Shown: one piece after another, positions 1-7,030 of the stretch
How positions within the stretch are numbered: position 1 is the first letter of the stretch
Layout: every line of letters starts with the position of its first letter
NCBI RefSeq assembly: GCF_022354825.1
Contig: NZ_CP031168.1
Span: 2,109,501-2,173,500 of the forward strand
Length of the DNA stretch: 64,000 nucleotides
DNA from: Paenibacillus sp. H1-7
GTDB lineage: Bacteria; Bacillota; Bacilli; Paenibacillales; NBRC-103111
Direction: 5' to 3'
Notes under the pieces: generated by a model
Database searches by the model: none
Told to the model about the DNA's origin: nothing
What the model saw: the letters and a program-made list of their open reading frames with translations, nothing else
Made by a program: the position numbers and the translations under genes

Positions 1-36
1 GCCGGAGAAAAGGATCCGATTCCGTACCGTTAACAT

Positions 37-186
37 GAGAAACCTCGATCGAGGCTTCTCAAAGATGTGCGACCTTAAAGTTTTGCTTGGGCAAAACTCG
101 CTTCGTAAGCAAGGCAGGTTTTATCGACAATACGAAAGATCTTCGATAAGCTTTATCGCTTTACCGAACTTAAACTTTCCTATGTG
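37..186 (-). repeat. Interspersed repeat, copy 1
   Basis: Read on the minus strand, this stretch aligns almost end to end with 6873-7027 on the plus strand. Both begin ATAGGAAAGTTTAAG and share GAAGATCTTTC, CGATAAAACCTGC, GGCTTACGAAG-like and TAAGGTCGC blocks. An internal hairpin (AGTTTTGC, four-base loop, GCAAAACT) is kept in both copies. A second hairpin near 37-66 (GAGAA.CCTCGATCGAGG.TTCTC) takes the place of a different hairpin in copy 2. No open reading frame runs through it, so it looks like a non-coding interspersed element. Its genome-wide copy number cannot be seen from this window. Confidence 0.7.
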
Positions 187-193
187 GTAAACG

Positions 194-254
194 AAAATCC
201 CGCGAGGTAAGCAGCGCCTGATTTCAGCTGCTAGCCTTCGCGGGATTTTTTTTG
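194..254. terminator. Terminator downstream of the XRE gene
   Basis: Inverted repeat AATCCCGCGA...TCGCGGGATT with an inner GCAGC/GCTGC pairing, followed by eight T on the plus strand and a weaker T-run on the minus strand. It lies just after the end of the minus-strand regulator that stops at 278, so it can end that transcript and block read-through from the left. Confidence 0.75.
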
Positions 255-277
255 CTGCAAGTTCATGAAGTTCAAAG

Positions 278-712
278 TCAATCGTTGCCGAGCCCATCCT
301 CCGTGCTCCCGGTTTCCGTGCCGGCGGCATCTTCCGCTTGCTTCTTATCCCGCCAAAACAGCACCGTTAGCATGCGCTCGATCCATTCCTTATCCTGATC
401 CGTCAGTTCAATTCCGTCGAAGATCAGCTCATTCTCGCGTAAAAACCGGCGCAAATTCACCTTCGGCTTGCTATAAGCATCGGTGTAGCGGAGTTCGTTT
501 TTTTCCAAATAGCCTGCGATCTCCATCAATTCGCCGTAAGGCGTATTCAGGCCTTCAGACAGCTTCATCAGCACATCGGGCGACGGAACCCCTCGGTTAC
601 CGTTCTCCAGCTGGGATATGTAGGCTGCCGATACGCCGGACCGGTCGGCGAGCTCCCGGATCGTGAAGCCTTTCAATTTGCGCATGTCGCGCAGCTGCTC
701 GTAAAAATTCAT
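278..712 (-). CDS. XRE-family HTH transcriptional regulator
   Basis: A 144-aa DNA-binding protein with an N-terminal Cro/C1-type helix-turn-helix (about residues 7-62: FTIRELADRSGVSAAYISQLE) and an acidic C-terminal tail (about 70-144) with no recognised domain. The ATG at 712 is chosen over the one at 727 because CAGGTG sits eight bases before it. The gene is divergent from a second small XRE gene at 886, and the 170 bp between them carry four copies of an AGTAAACAA-type site overlapping both promoters. Autoregulation and cross-regulation are therefore likely (inference). Target genes beyond this pair are unknown. Confidence 0.85.
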   Translation of the reverse strand: MNFYEQLRDMRKLKGFTIRELADRSGVSAAYISQLENGNRGVPSPDVLMKLSEGLNTPYGELMEIAGYLEKNELRYTDAYSKPKVNLRRFLRENELIFDGIELTDQDKEWIERMLTVLFWRDKKQAEDAAGTETGSTEDGLGND

Positions 713-732
713 TATCGACACCTGCATTTAGC

Positions 733-843
733 AAAAGTAAACAAATGAGTAGCGTTATAATGATAACAGTAAACAAAAGTAATTTCAACGAAAGGAGTTA
801 TGGATACAAAAGTAAACAATTATCATTGCATAAGCAAACAATA
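733..843. promoter_or_regulatory. Four phased AGTAAACAA operators
   Basis: The nonamer AGTAAACAA occurs at 736-744, 768-776 and 811-819, and AGCAAACAA at 833-841, all in the same orientation. Start-to-start distances are 32, 43 and 22 bp, close to 3, 4 and 2 helical turns, so the sites face one side of the helix. One site lies inside the spacer of each divergent promoter. These are the probable operators of one or both flanking XRE proteins. Confidence 0.7.
760..788 (-). promoter_or_regulatory. Promoter of the minus-strand XRE gene
   Basis: On the minus strand TTGAAA (783-788) and TATCAT (760-765) are separated by 17 bp. The operator copy 768-776 lies within the spacer, which fits repression by steric block. 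Confidence 0.6.
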
Positions 844-854
844 GTGAGTATAAT
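826..854 (+). promoter_or_regulatory. Promoter of the plus-strand XRE gene
   Basis: TTGCAT (826-831), a 17-bp spacer and a perfect TATAAT (849-854). The fourth operator copy (833-841) lies in the spacer. The ribosome site AGGAGGGG and TTG start follow about 20-30 bp further on. Confidence 0.7.
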
Positions 855-885
855 GGGAAATAACGGAAAGAGGAGGGGACACGCC

Positions 886-1092
886 TTGAAAATCAGAACG
901 AAGTCTCAAGCTTTTGTAAGAGCCAGAATCATTAAGGGGATGTCGCAGCGGGATTTAGCCAGAGAGATGGGGCTGAGTCCGTCCTACATCAGTCTGCTGG
1001 AACGTTCCGTCAAGACGGTCGGACCGGCTACAGCCAAAAGGCTGTGCGATTTGCTCGAACAGCCTTTGGACGATTTGTTTGTAATTGAATAG
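886..1092 (+). CDS. Small XRE-family HTH regulator
   Basis: A 68-aa protein that is almost entirely one Cro/C1-type helix-turn-helix (KGMSQRDLAREMGLSPSYIS), ending in a short acidic tail. The reading frame is open back to 745, but the TTG at 886 is preferred: AGGAGGGG lies eight to nine bases before it, and the longer version would include the promoter and operators. It diverges from the larger XRE regulator at 278-712 and may compete with it for the shared AGTAAACAA sites (inference). Confidence 0.8.
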   Translation: MKIRTKSQAFVRARIIKGMSQRDLAREMGLSPSYISLLERSVKTVGPATAKRLCDLLEQPLDDLFVIE

Positions 1093-1189
1093 CGGGAGGG
1101 AGCGGTCTCGCGTCATTTCATCCCTATTGCTTCAAGGAGGAGGCCGTCAATGGATGCAAATGGAGCGGAAGACCTCATAGCTTTAAGCT

Positions 1190-2335
1190 TTAGCTGAATG
1201 CGACAACTTTGTTTTTGCCGCTGGTCTTTGCCTTGTACATGGCTTCGTCCGCCTGCTTGATCAGCTCGTCGGCAGTAATATTTTTACGGAAATGACTGAA
1301 GCCCATGCTCACCGTCACGATCGTTTCGGCTTCTACTCTTGCCCGTATCCGCTCAGCAAGCTCCGCCGTATCGACCTCGGTATCCGTCACCAGCACAACC
1401 ATCTCCTCGCCGCCGTAGCGGCCGCATACTCCGATAGGCTCCGCTTCCTCCTTGACGATTTGCGCTACCTGCTTCAGCACCAAGTCTCCCATATGATGGC
1501 CTTTCGTATCATTAAGCTTCTTGAAATTATCGATATCGCTGAAGATAACGGACACTTTCAATTGTTGGGCAATGTGTTGAGAAACCCGGTTGTAAAAATA
1601 TTTGCGGTTGTACAGCTTGGTCAACCCATCCGTGATCGAAGAGTTGTATATCGCCTGCATGATCTCGATGATCCGCTCAAATATGAACAAAAACAAAACG
1701 AGATGAAACGCCATCGGAATGAGCTGCTCGAATTTGGTCAGCACGATTTGGCTGCTGCCGAACAAATACATATTGGCCATATGAATCATATGGGAGCAAA
1801 AGTACAGCGTCAGCATGAGCTGATATTTGCCGTTTTGTCCGATTCTGGGGTTGATTAAGATGAAGCTGACGAAAATAAGCAGAAATAAGAACAGCTCCAT
1901 CCCGAGCGGCTGCATCAACAGCACTTGGTCTCCGCTGCCTTGAAGCCATACCGGTATATACCAATAGGATACGGCTACGAACACTGTTGCCGCCGAACAA
2001 ACAATAAATACGATCGTGTCCTTCCACTTGGTCGGATTGTACAGCTGATAAATTCCGGTGTTCACGAGCAGGAACGATACGACCTTCAGCAGGAGCGCGA
2101 TGAATGTTGACGTGTCGCTCTGTGTCTCTGTAAACTCGAACGCTATCAATTGGGCGTATTGTATGATCAAAATAATTAATGACAGCATAAGCGAAAAATA
2201 CCCGATTTTGCGCCGGCTTAGGAGCAGCCTGACCGATGCGAGCAGCGTAACAAGTAAAATCGAAATAATCATCGTATAGCTGATGATGGTACCCAATGTA
2301 CCGAGCCATAGGTCGGAAAAAGTAAGATCGTTCAT
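1190..2335 (-). CDS. Membrane diguanylate cyclase (GGDEF domain)
   Basis: A 381-aa protein expected to make cyclic di-GMP from two GTP at the membrane. The N-terminal ~215 residues are strongly hydrophobic, with about seven membrane segments. The GGDEF domain follows (about 230-381): TDGLTKLYNRKYF, then FSDIDNFKKLND with the metal-binding Asp, and the signature as GGEEM inside GRYGGEEM. The residues usually forming the inhibitory I-site (RxxD before the signature) read EPIG, so product inhibition through that site is probably absent. No EAL domain or c-di-GMP effector is adjacent. The next gene has a SigD-like promoter, hinting at a motility-related neighbourhood. The signal sensed by the membrane domain is unknown. 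Confidence 0.9.
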   Translation of the reverse strand: MNDLTFSDLWLGTLGTIISYTMIISILLVTLLASVRLLLSRRKIGYFSLMLSLIILIIQYAQLIAFEFTETQSDTSTFIALLLKVVSFLLVNTGIYQLYNPTKWKDTIVFIVCSAATVFVAVSYWYIPVWLQGSGDQVLLMQPLGMELFLFLLIFVSFILINPRIGQNGKYQLMLTLYFCSHMIHMANMYLFGSSQIVLTKFEQLIPMAFHLVLFLFIFERIIEIMQAIYNSSITDGLTKLYNRKYFYNRVSQHIAQQLKVSVIFSDIDNFKKLNDTKGHHMGDLVLKQVAQIVKEEAEPIGVCGRYGGEEMVVLVTDTEVDTAELAERIRARVEAETIVTVSMGFSHFRKNITADELIKQADEAMYKAKTSGKNKVVAFS

Positions 2336-2529
2336 CTAGGAATAGAGCCCCCGCAATCAACCGGAATATAGGTATATTATAGCAAACTGCCGTTCACATT
2401 TGTTATAAATCTAATAGAATCGGCAGAGAATGCAGCTAAAGTAATTTCTGTTTTTGAGGTGCCTTCTTTTTTCATTTTATCGGTAATGCAGAGTTAGATA
2501 TGAAGAGCGGTTTTACATTTCATGTCAAA

Positions 2530-2557
2530 TCAAAGATTTCTGTGCGCTTGCCGATAA
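2530..2557 (+). promoter_or_regulatory. SigD-type promoter
   Basis: TCAAA (2530-2534), exactly 15 bp, then GCCGATAA (2550-2557). This matches the motility sigma factor pattern of Bacillus (TAAA-N15-GCCGATAT). It lies about 47 bp before the start of the 78-aa membrane protein. The rest of the 270-bp gap after the diguanylate cyclase shows nothing else clear. Confidence 0.55.
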
Positions 2558-2603
2558 ACAGTCTATCATAGCTAACTTGTTCACAAGGAGTGGGGGTAGA
2601 GGA

Positions 2604-2840
2604 ATGGATTATTTTTATTTCATGTCGAGGATGGCCGTGCCTTTCCTGGTCATATCTATAATTGTCTTTGTCGCCGGAGTCGGGTGTGCCGTTGCTGCAT
2701 TGTCTTCGCTTCCGAAAGGAACCAAGCGAAACATCGTTTGCGTTATTTCTGTTGTTGCTATTTTTGCAGGGGGAATTGGTTCGTTGTATTTTGCATATTT
2801 TTTGTGGTTTCTTTTGAATACGTTCGGGGTCGTCGAATAA
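2604..2840 (+). CDS. Small two-helix membrane protein
   Basis: A 78-aa hypothetical protein with two predicted membrane helices (about residues 11-35 and 44-72) joined by a short basic loop (PKGTKRN). The start at 2604 follows a purine-rich stretch (GGGGG and AGAGG) and is preferred to the upstream in-frame ATG at 2577. I recognise no family. A SigD-like promoter directly upstream suggests co-expression with motility or chemotaxis genes, and a diguanylate cyclase is next door. A role at the cell envelope during the motile state is possible but unproven. Confidence 0.65.
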   Translation: MDYFYFMSRMAVPFLVISIIVFVAGVGCAVAALSSLPKGTKRNIVCVISVVAIFAGGIGSLYFAYFLWFLLNTFGVVE

Positions 2841-2876
2841 GTAACGGAAACTTTCGTGAAGAACTCCATTTTTATA

Positions 2877-2906
2877 TTGACTGTACGTTCAGTCATAAAA
2901 TATAAT
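2877..2906 (+). promoter_or_regulatory. Promoter with TetR-type operator
   Basis: TTGACT (2877-2882), an 18-bp spacer and TATAAT (2901-2906). A perfect inverted repeat TGACTG-N6-CAGTCA (2878-2895) covers the -35 box and most of the spacer. TetR-family repressors commonly bind such sites, and a TetR gene is the second gene of the operon that follows, so autorepression is likely. Confidence 0.75.
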
Positions 2907-2953
2907 ATTTCTCGAAAGCATTCATTTTCTTTTTTTGGGGAGGCGGAAATAGG

Positions 2954-3739
2954 ATGGATCTATATTACGAAATTCAAGGAGAAGGCTCGCCTGTCGTACT
3001 GCTGCATAGTCCTGGCGTCGATTCGAGGGAATGGAAGTATGCCGCACCGTTGTTGGCACAATCCTGCAAGGTGATTACGTATGACGGCCGAGGGACGGGA
3101 CGTTCGCCGGCACCGCAAACGCCAACCAGCTTGGTGGAGGACTTGCGGGATCTGCTCCAACATCTAAGGCTGGAGCGGGTCACTTTGGTCGGCCATTCAA
3201 TGGGCGGGCAGGCGGCGACGGATTTTACGCTAACGTACCCCTCAATGGTTGAGCGGCTTGTCGTGATAGCCCCTTCGTTAACCGGGTTCGTGTTTTCCCA
3301 GGAGTTTACCGAATGGATGGCATCCGTAAATGCCGCTGCCCCCGACATCGATAAATTGGTTGAATTGTCCTTGTCGGGGCCGAATTATCGCGCTACGATG
3401 GCCGGACCGCATAGGGAGTTCCTTCGTGAAATGGCCGTACACTATATGACGAGAGTGTTTACCGAGTGGAAGAGCTTTGAAGTCCGTTGGCCCGAGCCGC
3501 CGGCGATCGAACGTTTGGAGGACATAGCGGTGAGCACGCTGTTTATTCGTGGTACAATAGAATGGCCGGACATGCTCAAGATCGCCGAACAGTTTCAACG
3601 TGTGCCAGCGATTCATTTTGCCGAAATGGAAGGCGGGGATCACATGCTCACATTGACTCACGCAGAAGAGCTTACCGAGCATATTCGGAACTTTATGTAT
3701 GGAGAACTCGACAATGCCGCGAACAAGGGAAGAAAATGA
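2954..3739 (+). CDS. Alpha/beta-fold hydrolase
   Basis: A 261-aa cytoplasmic hydrolase. The nucleophile elbow is GHSMGG (Ser82). An oxyanion-loop motif HSPGVD precedes it (about 18-23). A GGDHML motif near residue 227 supplies the probable catalytic His, and an Asp/Glu from the following strands would complete the triad. No signal peptide is seen. The substrate cannot be read from sequence: esters, lactones or peroxidase-like activity are all known in this fold. The gene overlaps the TetR gene downstream and shares its operator-controlled promoter, so it is probably induced by a small molecule that it also degrades (inference). Confidence 0.85.
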   Translation: MDLYYEIQGEGSPVVLLHSPGVDSREWKYAAPLLAQSCKVITYDGRGTGRSPAPQTPTSLVEDLRDLLQHLRLERVTLVGHSMGGQAATDFTLTYPSMVERLVVIAPSLTGFVFSQEFTEWMASVNAAAPDIDKLVELSLSGPNYRATMAGPHREFLREMAVHYMTRVFTEWKSFEVRWPEPPAIERLEDIAVSTLFIRGTIEWPDMLKIAEQFQRVPAIHFAEMEGGDHMLTLTHAEELTEHIRNFMYGELDNAANKGRK

Positions 3740-4304
3740 TCGAATTCGTCAAGCCGCCAAAGACAATATCCGCACGGCTGCAATGGAGATTTTTATCGAG
3801 CGGGGATATCATGACGCTTCAATAGATGATGTAGCGAAAAGGGCCGGCGTCTCCAAAGGCTTGATGTACAATTATTATAAGGGGAAGGAGCATCTCCTTG
3901 CCGAAATGGTACAAAACCGGATTGATGAGATCAAAGAAGTGATGCAGACGGCTTCCGCACTCAGCACTCCGATTGAACAGCTGAAATTTATCGTCGATGG
4001 TGCGCTCGATAATGTCAAGCAGCGCCATAAGGTATACCGTTTTTATTTACATCTGCAAACGCAGCCGGAAGAAAACCAGCTTCTCTCTAAGTACAGCCAA
4101 ATGCTTAATGAAGCAATGGCCGAGCAATTCGAAGTGCAGTGCAGGATGTTCAAAGAGCTTGGGAATGCGGATGCACGGCTGCGATCGCTATATTTCTCTT
4201 CCACCCTCCATGGAGCGATGTTAATGATATCCACATACCCCGATCATTATCCGGTCGAGGAGATGAAGAAGCAGATTATCGAACAGTTTTGCACCGTTTC
4301 TTGA
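3714..4304 (+). CDS. TetR/AcrR-family transcriptional regulator
   Basis: A 196-aa repressor with the TetR helix-turn-helix at the N-terminus (about 10-55: MEIFIERGYHDASIDDVAKRAGVSKGLMYNYYKGKEHL in order) and an all-helical ligand domain after it. The ATG at 3714 has GGAGA eight bases before it; an alternative is ATG 3699. Either way it overlaps the 3' end of the hydrolase gene (stop 3739), indicating translational coupling. The palindrome in the operon promoter is its likely operator. The inducer is unknown and may be the hydrolase substrate. Confidence 0.9.
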   Translation: MPRTREENDRIRQAAKDNIRTAAMEIFIERGYHDASIDDVAKRAGVSKGLMYNYYKGKEHLLAEMVQNRIDEIKEVMQTASALSTPIEQLKFIVDGALDNVKQRHKVYRFYLHLQTQPEENQLLSKYSQMLNEAMAEQFEVQCRMFKELGNADARLRSLYFSSTLHGAMLMISTYPDHYPVEEMKKQIIEQFCTVS

Positions 4305-4345
4305 CGGAGAAAAGGATGCTGGCTTTCAATACTGTATTCTTGACA

Positions 4346-4391
4346 AAAAAGGCTCATCCACCATTGATTACTGGGGGGATGGGCTTTTATT
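4346..4391 (+). terminator. Probable terminator after the TetR gene
   Basis: GCTCATCC pairs with GGATGGGC across a short loop, with one wobble pair, followed by TTTTATTAT. The following 250 bp up to the glycosyltransferase start hold only a weak promoter candidate. Confidence 0.5.
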
Positions 4392-4518
4392 ATGGAATCC
4401 GAATGCGAATATTCAATGATTTTATTTGCTTCGTCTATTTAATTTCGATACAAACATTTGTTCTATTCTATGACAAAAATCATCCCTTCTCATAAAGTTT
4501 TTCTATCGGTCCATACCC

Positions 4519-4547
4519 TTGTAGTGGCTCTGGAATACTGTTACGAT
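4519..4547 (+). promoter_or_regulatory. Weak candidate promoter for the glycosyltransferase
   Basis: TTGTAG (4519-4524), 17 bp, TACGAT (4542-4547), lying about 95 bp before the next start codon. It is a moderate match only. No riboswitch-like structure was recognised in the leader. Confidence 0.3.
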
Positions 4548-4639
4548 GTAATCAGGGATAGTTCGGAGAGCATCCTTAATCCATCATACTTCTAGAGTTA
4601 GATTGGTTTTATAAGCGGGATCGATTACGGAGGGCTATC

Positions 4640-5770
4640 ATGAATATTTTGCAAGCTTTATTTTTTCCCCCGGAGCAGCCGGGAGGAGTTTCCTCGATGG
4701 TTCCCTTTATGCTGGAACGTTTCAATAGACGCGGATGGGAGATGGAGCTGTTCTCCTTGCCGAAGCGGGTACGAAGCAAAGGCACGGAGCCGGTCCGCTT
4801 CTCAACGTTCGATTGGGAAGCCTATGCCGGCAACCCTATTGTGGATAAATACATTCAGACGTACAAGGATTACGTGTGGTGGACCAAACTGAGGCAGACG
4901 AAGAAGTATGATCTCATCCACGCGCATCACCCCATTGCGGGGCTTGTCATGAAGCAGGTGTTCCCGGATACTCCTGTGATCATGACGATCCATTCCAGCT
5001 ACGAGAGAGAGCTTATCCTCAACGGGAAGATCAAGGAGAACGGGACGGAGCATGCCTTTCTGACCTCGATTTACCGGGAGCTGGAGGAGCGGCTTGATCA
5101 GCTTATTACAGTGTCCAACTCGTTCAAGCAGTATTTGTCGGAGTATGTGCAGGAGCCTGAGCGGATAGGCGTCATTCCGAACGGCTTCGATGAGAAACGT
5201 TTCCGATCGGTGCCCCACGAGAACAAAATTCCGCAGCTCATCACCGTATGCCGCCTCGTTCCGGCCAAAGGTCTGGATACGCTCCTGCTGGCATGTGCCG
5301 AGCTGAAGAAGCGGGGACATCCGTTCGTGCTTCATTTGATCGGAGACGGGCCGATACGTCCTGAGCTGGAGCAAATGGCGATTGAACTGAACATTTATGA
5401 GGAAATCATTTTTTACGGGTATATGCTTCATCCGGAAGACTTCATGCCGTTCTTCGATGTCTTCGTGCTGCCGTCTCGGGCAGAGGCGTTCGGTTCCGTA
5501 TTCGCTGAAGCGGCATTGTGCGGATTGGCGTTGGTGGGAACGAATGTCGGCGGTATTGCCGAACAGATTGATCACGGACATAATGGGCTGCTTGTCCCGC
5601 CGGAGAACGTCTCTGCGCTGACGAGTGCGCTCGAGAAAGTGATCAGCGACCCGATCTATCGGCATAATCTGGGTCGTGTTGCATGGGATAAGGCGCAAAA
5701 GTCGTACTCGATGTCGAGAGTTGTGCAGCAGCTAAAAACCGTGTACCGGTCGTACCGGAACGAAGAATAG
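4640..5770 (+). CDS. Family 4 glycosyltransferase (GT-B fold)
   Basis: A 376-aa soluble glycosyltransferase. The N-terminal acceptor half (about 1-175) begins MNILQALFFPPEQPGG, the glycine-rich loop of GT4 enzymes, and has IHAHHP and TIHSSY motifs. The C-terminal half (about 180-376) binds the nucleotide sugar: ITVCRLVPAKGLDTLL, LIGDGP, then EAFGSVFAE, the E-x7-E motif that holds the donor ribose and phosphate, then PPENVSAL. Length is normal for the family. It stands alone, with no polysaccharide or teichoic acid cluster around it, so donor and acceptor cannot be assigned. Retaining glycosyl transfer to a surface glycan or lipid is the usual role. Confidence 0.9.
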   Translation: MNILQALFFPPEQPGGVSSMVPFMLERFNRRGWEMELFSLPKRVRSKGTEPVRFSTFDWEAYAGNPIVDKYIQTYKDYVWWTKLRQTKKYDLIHAHHPIAGLVMKQVFPDTPVIMTIHSSYERELILNGKIKENGTEHAFLTSIYRELEERLDQLITVSNSFKQYLSEYVQEPERIGVIPNGFDEKRFRSVPHENKIPQLITVCRLVPAKGLDTLLLACAELKKRGHPFVLHLIGDGPIRPELEQMAIELNIYEEIIFYGYMLHPEDFMPFFDVFVLPSRAEAFGSVFAEAALCGLALVGTNVGGIAEQIDHGHNGLLVPPENVSALTSALEKVISDPIYRHNLGRVAWDKAQKSYSMSRVVQQLKTVYRSYRNEE

Positions 5771-5825
5771 AGCAGGGCTGGAGGCGGTAATTCCGCAAGT
5801 CGTTTCACAGCAATCATATATCCTT

Positions 5826-5882
5826 AAAAAAGCAAAAAACCGCGGAACAACGTAAAAGACGTTTTCCGCGGTTTTTTGCTTT
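5826..5882. terminator. Strong bidirectional terminator
   Basis: A long perfect stem AAAGCAAAAAACCGCGGAA paired with its complement around a small AACGT/ACGTT hairpin. A- and T-runs on both sides let it end the glycosyltransferase transcript and the convergent DMT-exporter transcript. Confidence 0.9.
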
Positions 5883-5905
5883 GTGTGAACCTTAGCAGGC
5901 TAGCT

Positions 5906-6841
5906 TCATGCCGCCAGGCGAAGAATGATAATGCCTATCAAGGCGCAGGTCAGGCCGCTAACCTCTAGACGGCTGAATCGTTCCTTCAGCACAAAGCGGG
6001 CATAGAGCAGAACGAAGACGACGTTCATCGCGATGACGACCGATACGAGCCCTGTTACGCCGAGCCTGAAGGCGGGCATGACGAGCATCATGCCTGAAAT
6101 GTTGGTCAGACCGACGACCATGCCCCACAGCAGCGTTCGGCTGAAGCCCCAGACGGCGGGAATGCCTGTCGGCAGGGCGGGGCTGGAGCCGGGGCGGTCA
6201 GTTGAAGCACCCGGTTCCGCAGCCGCTGCGACCAACGCTTCTGTCGCCGCTTGCTTGCGCTTGCCGATATACCAGGACAGGCCGAACAGCAGGGTGCCAG
6301 TAACATACATCGCACACAGGGTAGGCAGCGTCTCGGCTCCCAGCATCGTCGCTTTCTTCGAGGATAAGTCCGTGATGCCGAAAGCAACCATCGTCAGCGC
6401 TCCCCATTGCGCGCCCTGCAGGTTGCGTAAGGAAATATCGTTGGAGTAACGGATCATAAGAATACCGAAAATAATGACGACGAACGACAGCAATTGCCAA
6501 GTGTTCAGCTTTTCGTTCCACAGGAAGTAGGCGAGAATTACGACTACGACCGGCGGAAGGCCTGTGAACATGGCGATCAGAGACGCTTTACCCACCGCAA
6601 AGCCCCGATACATGGATGCGTTCGAAATAAAAGAGAACAAGCCCATCAGAACGCCCACCCAGCAGCCGTCCGACCAGGGCTGGCCTACGATCATGTTGAT
6701 AGCGGCGGCGATGACGGTTCCGGACAAATAGACGCCTAACAGCAGCAGATTGCGATCGATCGGCCGCTGTGACGTCCATTGATACAAAATGCCCCTCAAG
6801 CCGAAGCAAACGGCTGAGGCGGCGGCAAATGCAAACCACAT
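5906..6841 (-). CDS. EamA/DMT-superfamily transporter
   Basis: A 311-aa inner-membrane protein with about ten hydrophobic helices arranged as two EamA repeats (about 1-140 and 165-308). A hydrophilic Ala/Pro-rich loop of about 35 residues near 200-235 (AAATE...PALPTG) separates the halves. Members of this superfamily export small metabolites, amino acids or drugs; the substrate is not evident here. AAGGGAG lies nine bases before the ATG. The start region abuts interspersed repeat copy 2 on its upstream side, so part of its promoter may lie in the repeat edge. Confidence 0.85.
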   Translation of the reverse strand: MWFAFAAASAVCFGLRGILYQWTSQRPIDRNLLLLGVYLSGTVIAAAINMIVGQPWSDGCWVGVLMGLFSFISNASMYRGFAVGKASLIAMFTGLPPVVVVILAYFLWNEKLNTWQLLSFVVIIFGILMIRYSNDISLRNLQGAQWGALTMVAFGITDLSSKKATMLGAETLPTLCAMYVTGTLLFGLSWYIGKRKQAATEALVAAAAEPGASTDRPGSSPALPTGIPAVWGFSRTLLWGMVVGLTNISGMMLVMPAFRLGVTGLVSVVIAMNVVFVLLYARFVLKERFSRLEVSGLTCALIGIIILRLAA

Positions 6842-6872
6842 GATGACGGGCTCCCTTGCTGATATGTTATTA

Positions 6873-7030
6873 TATAGGAAAGTTTAAGTTTCGGTAATGC
6901 GATAGCGTGCGTACTGAAGATCTTTCCTATTGGCGATAAAACCTGCATGGCTTACGAAGGGAGTTTTGCTAAAGCAAAACTGTAAGGTCGCCAATCTCCC
7001 GCAGTACTCCGAATGAGGCTTTCTCATTCC
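6873..7030 (+). repeat. Interspersed repeat, copy 2
   Basis: This is the plus-orientation copy of the repeat at 37-186. It fills the gap between the DMT exporter start and the end of the SDR gene. It keeps the AGTTTTGC-N4-GCAAAACT hairpin. Its 3' end forms GAATGAG-N5-CTCATTC, which contains the stop codon of the SDR gene on the minus strand. The copies differ at many positions but are nearly colinear. Confidence 0.7.

Noticed and set aside
745..885. Longer 115-aa version of the small XRE protein
   Set aside because: The extension would translate the promoter and operators and lacks a ribosome site, whereas TTG 886 has AGGAGGGG.
4802..5698. 298-codon open frame antisense to the glycosyltransferase
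   Set aside because: The glycosyltransferase motifs are complete on the plus strand; the antisense frame has no motif or start signal.
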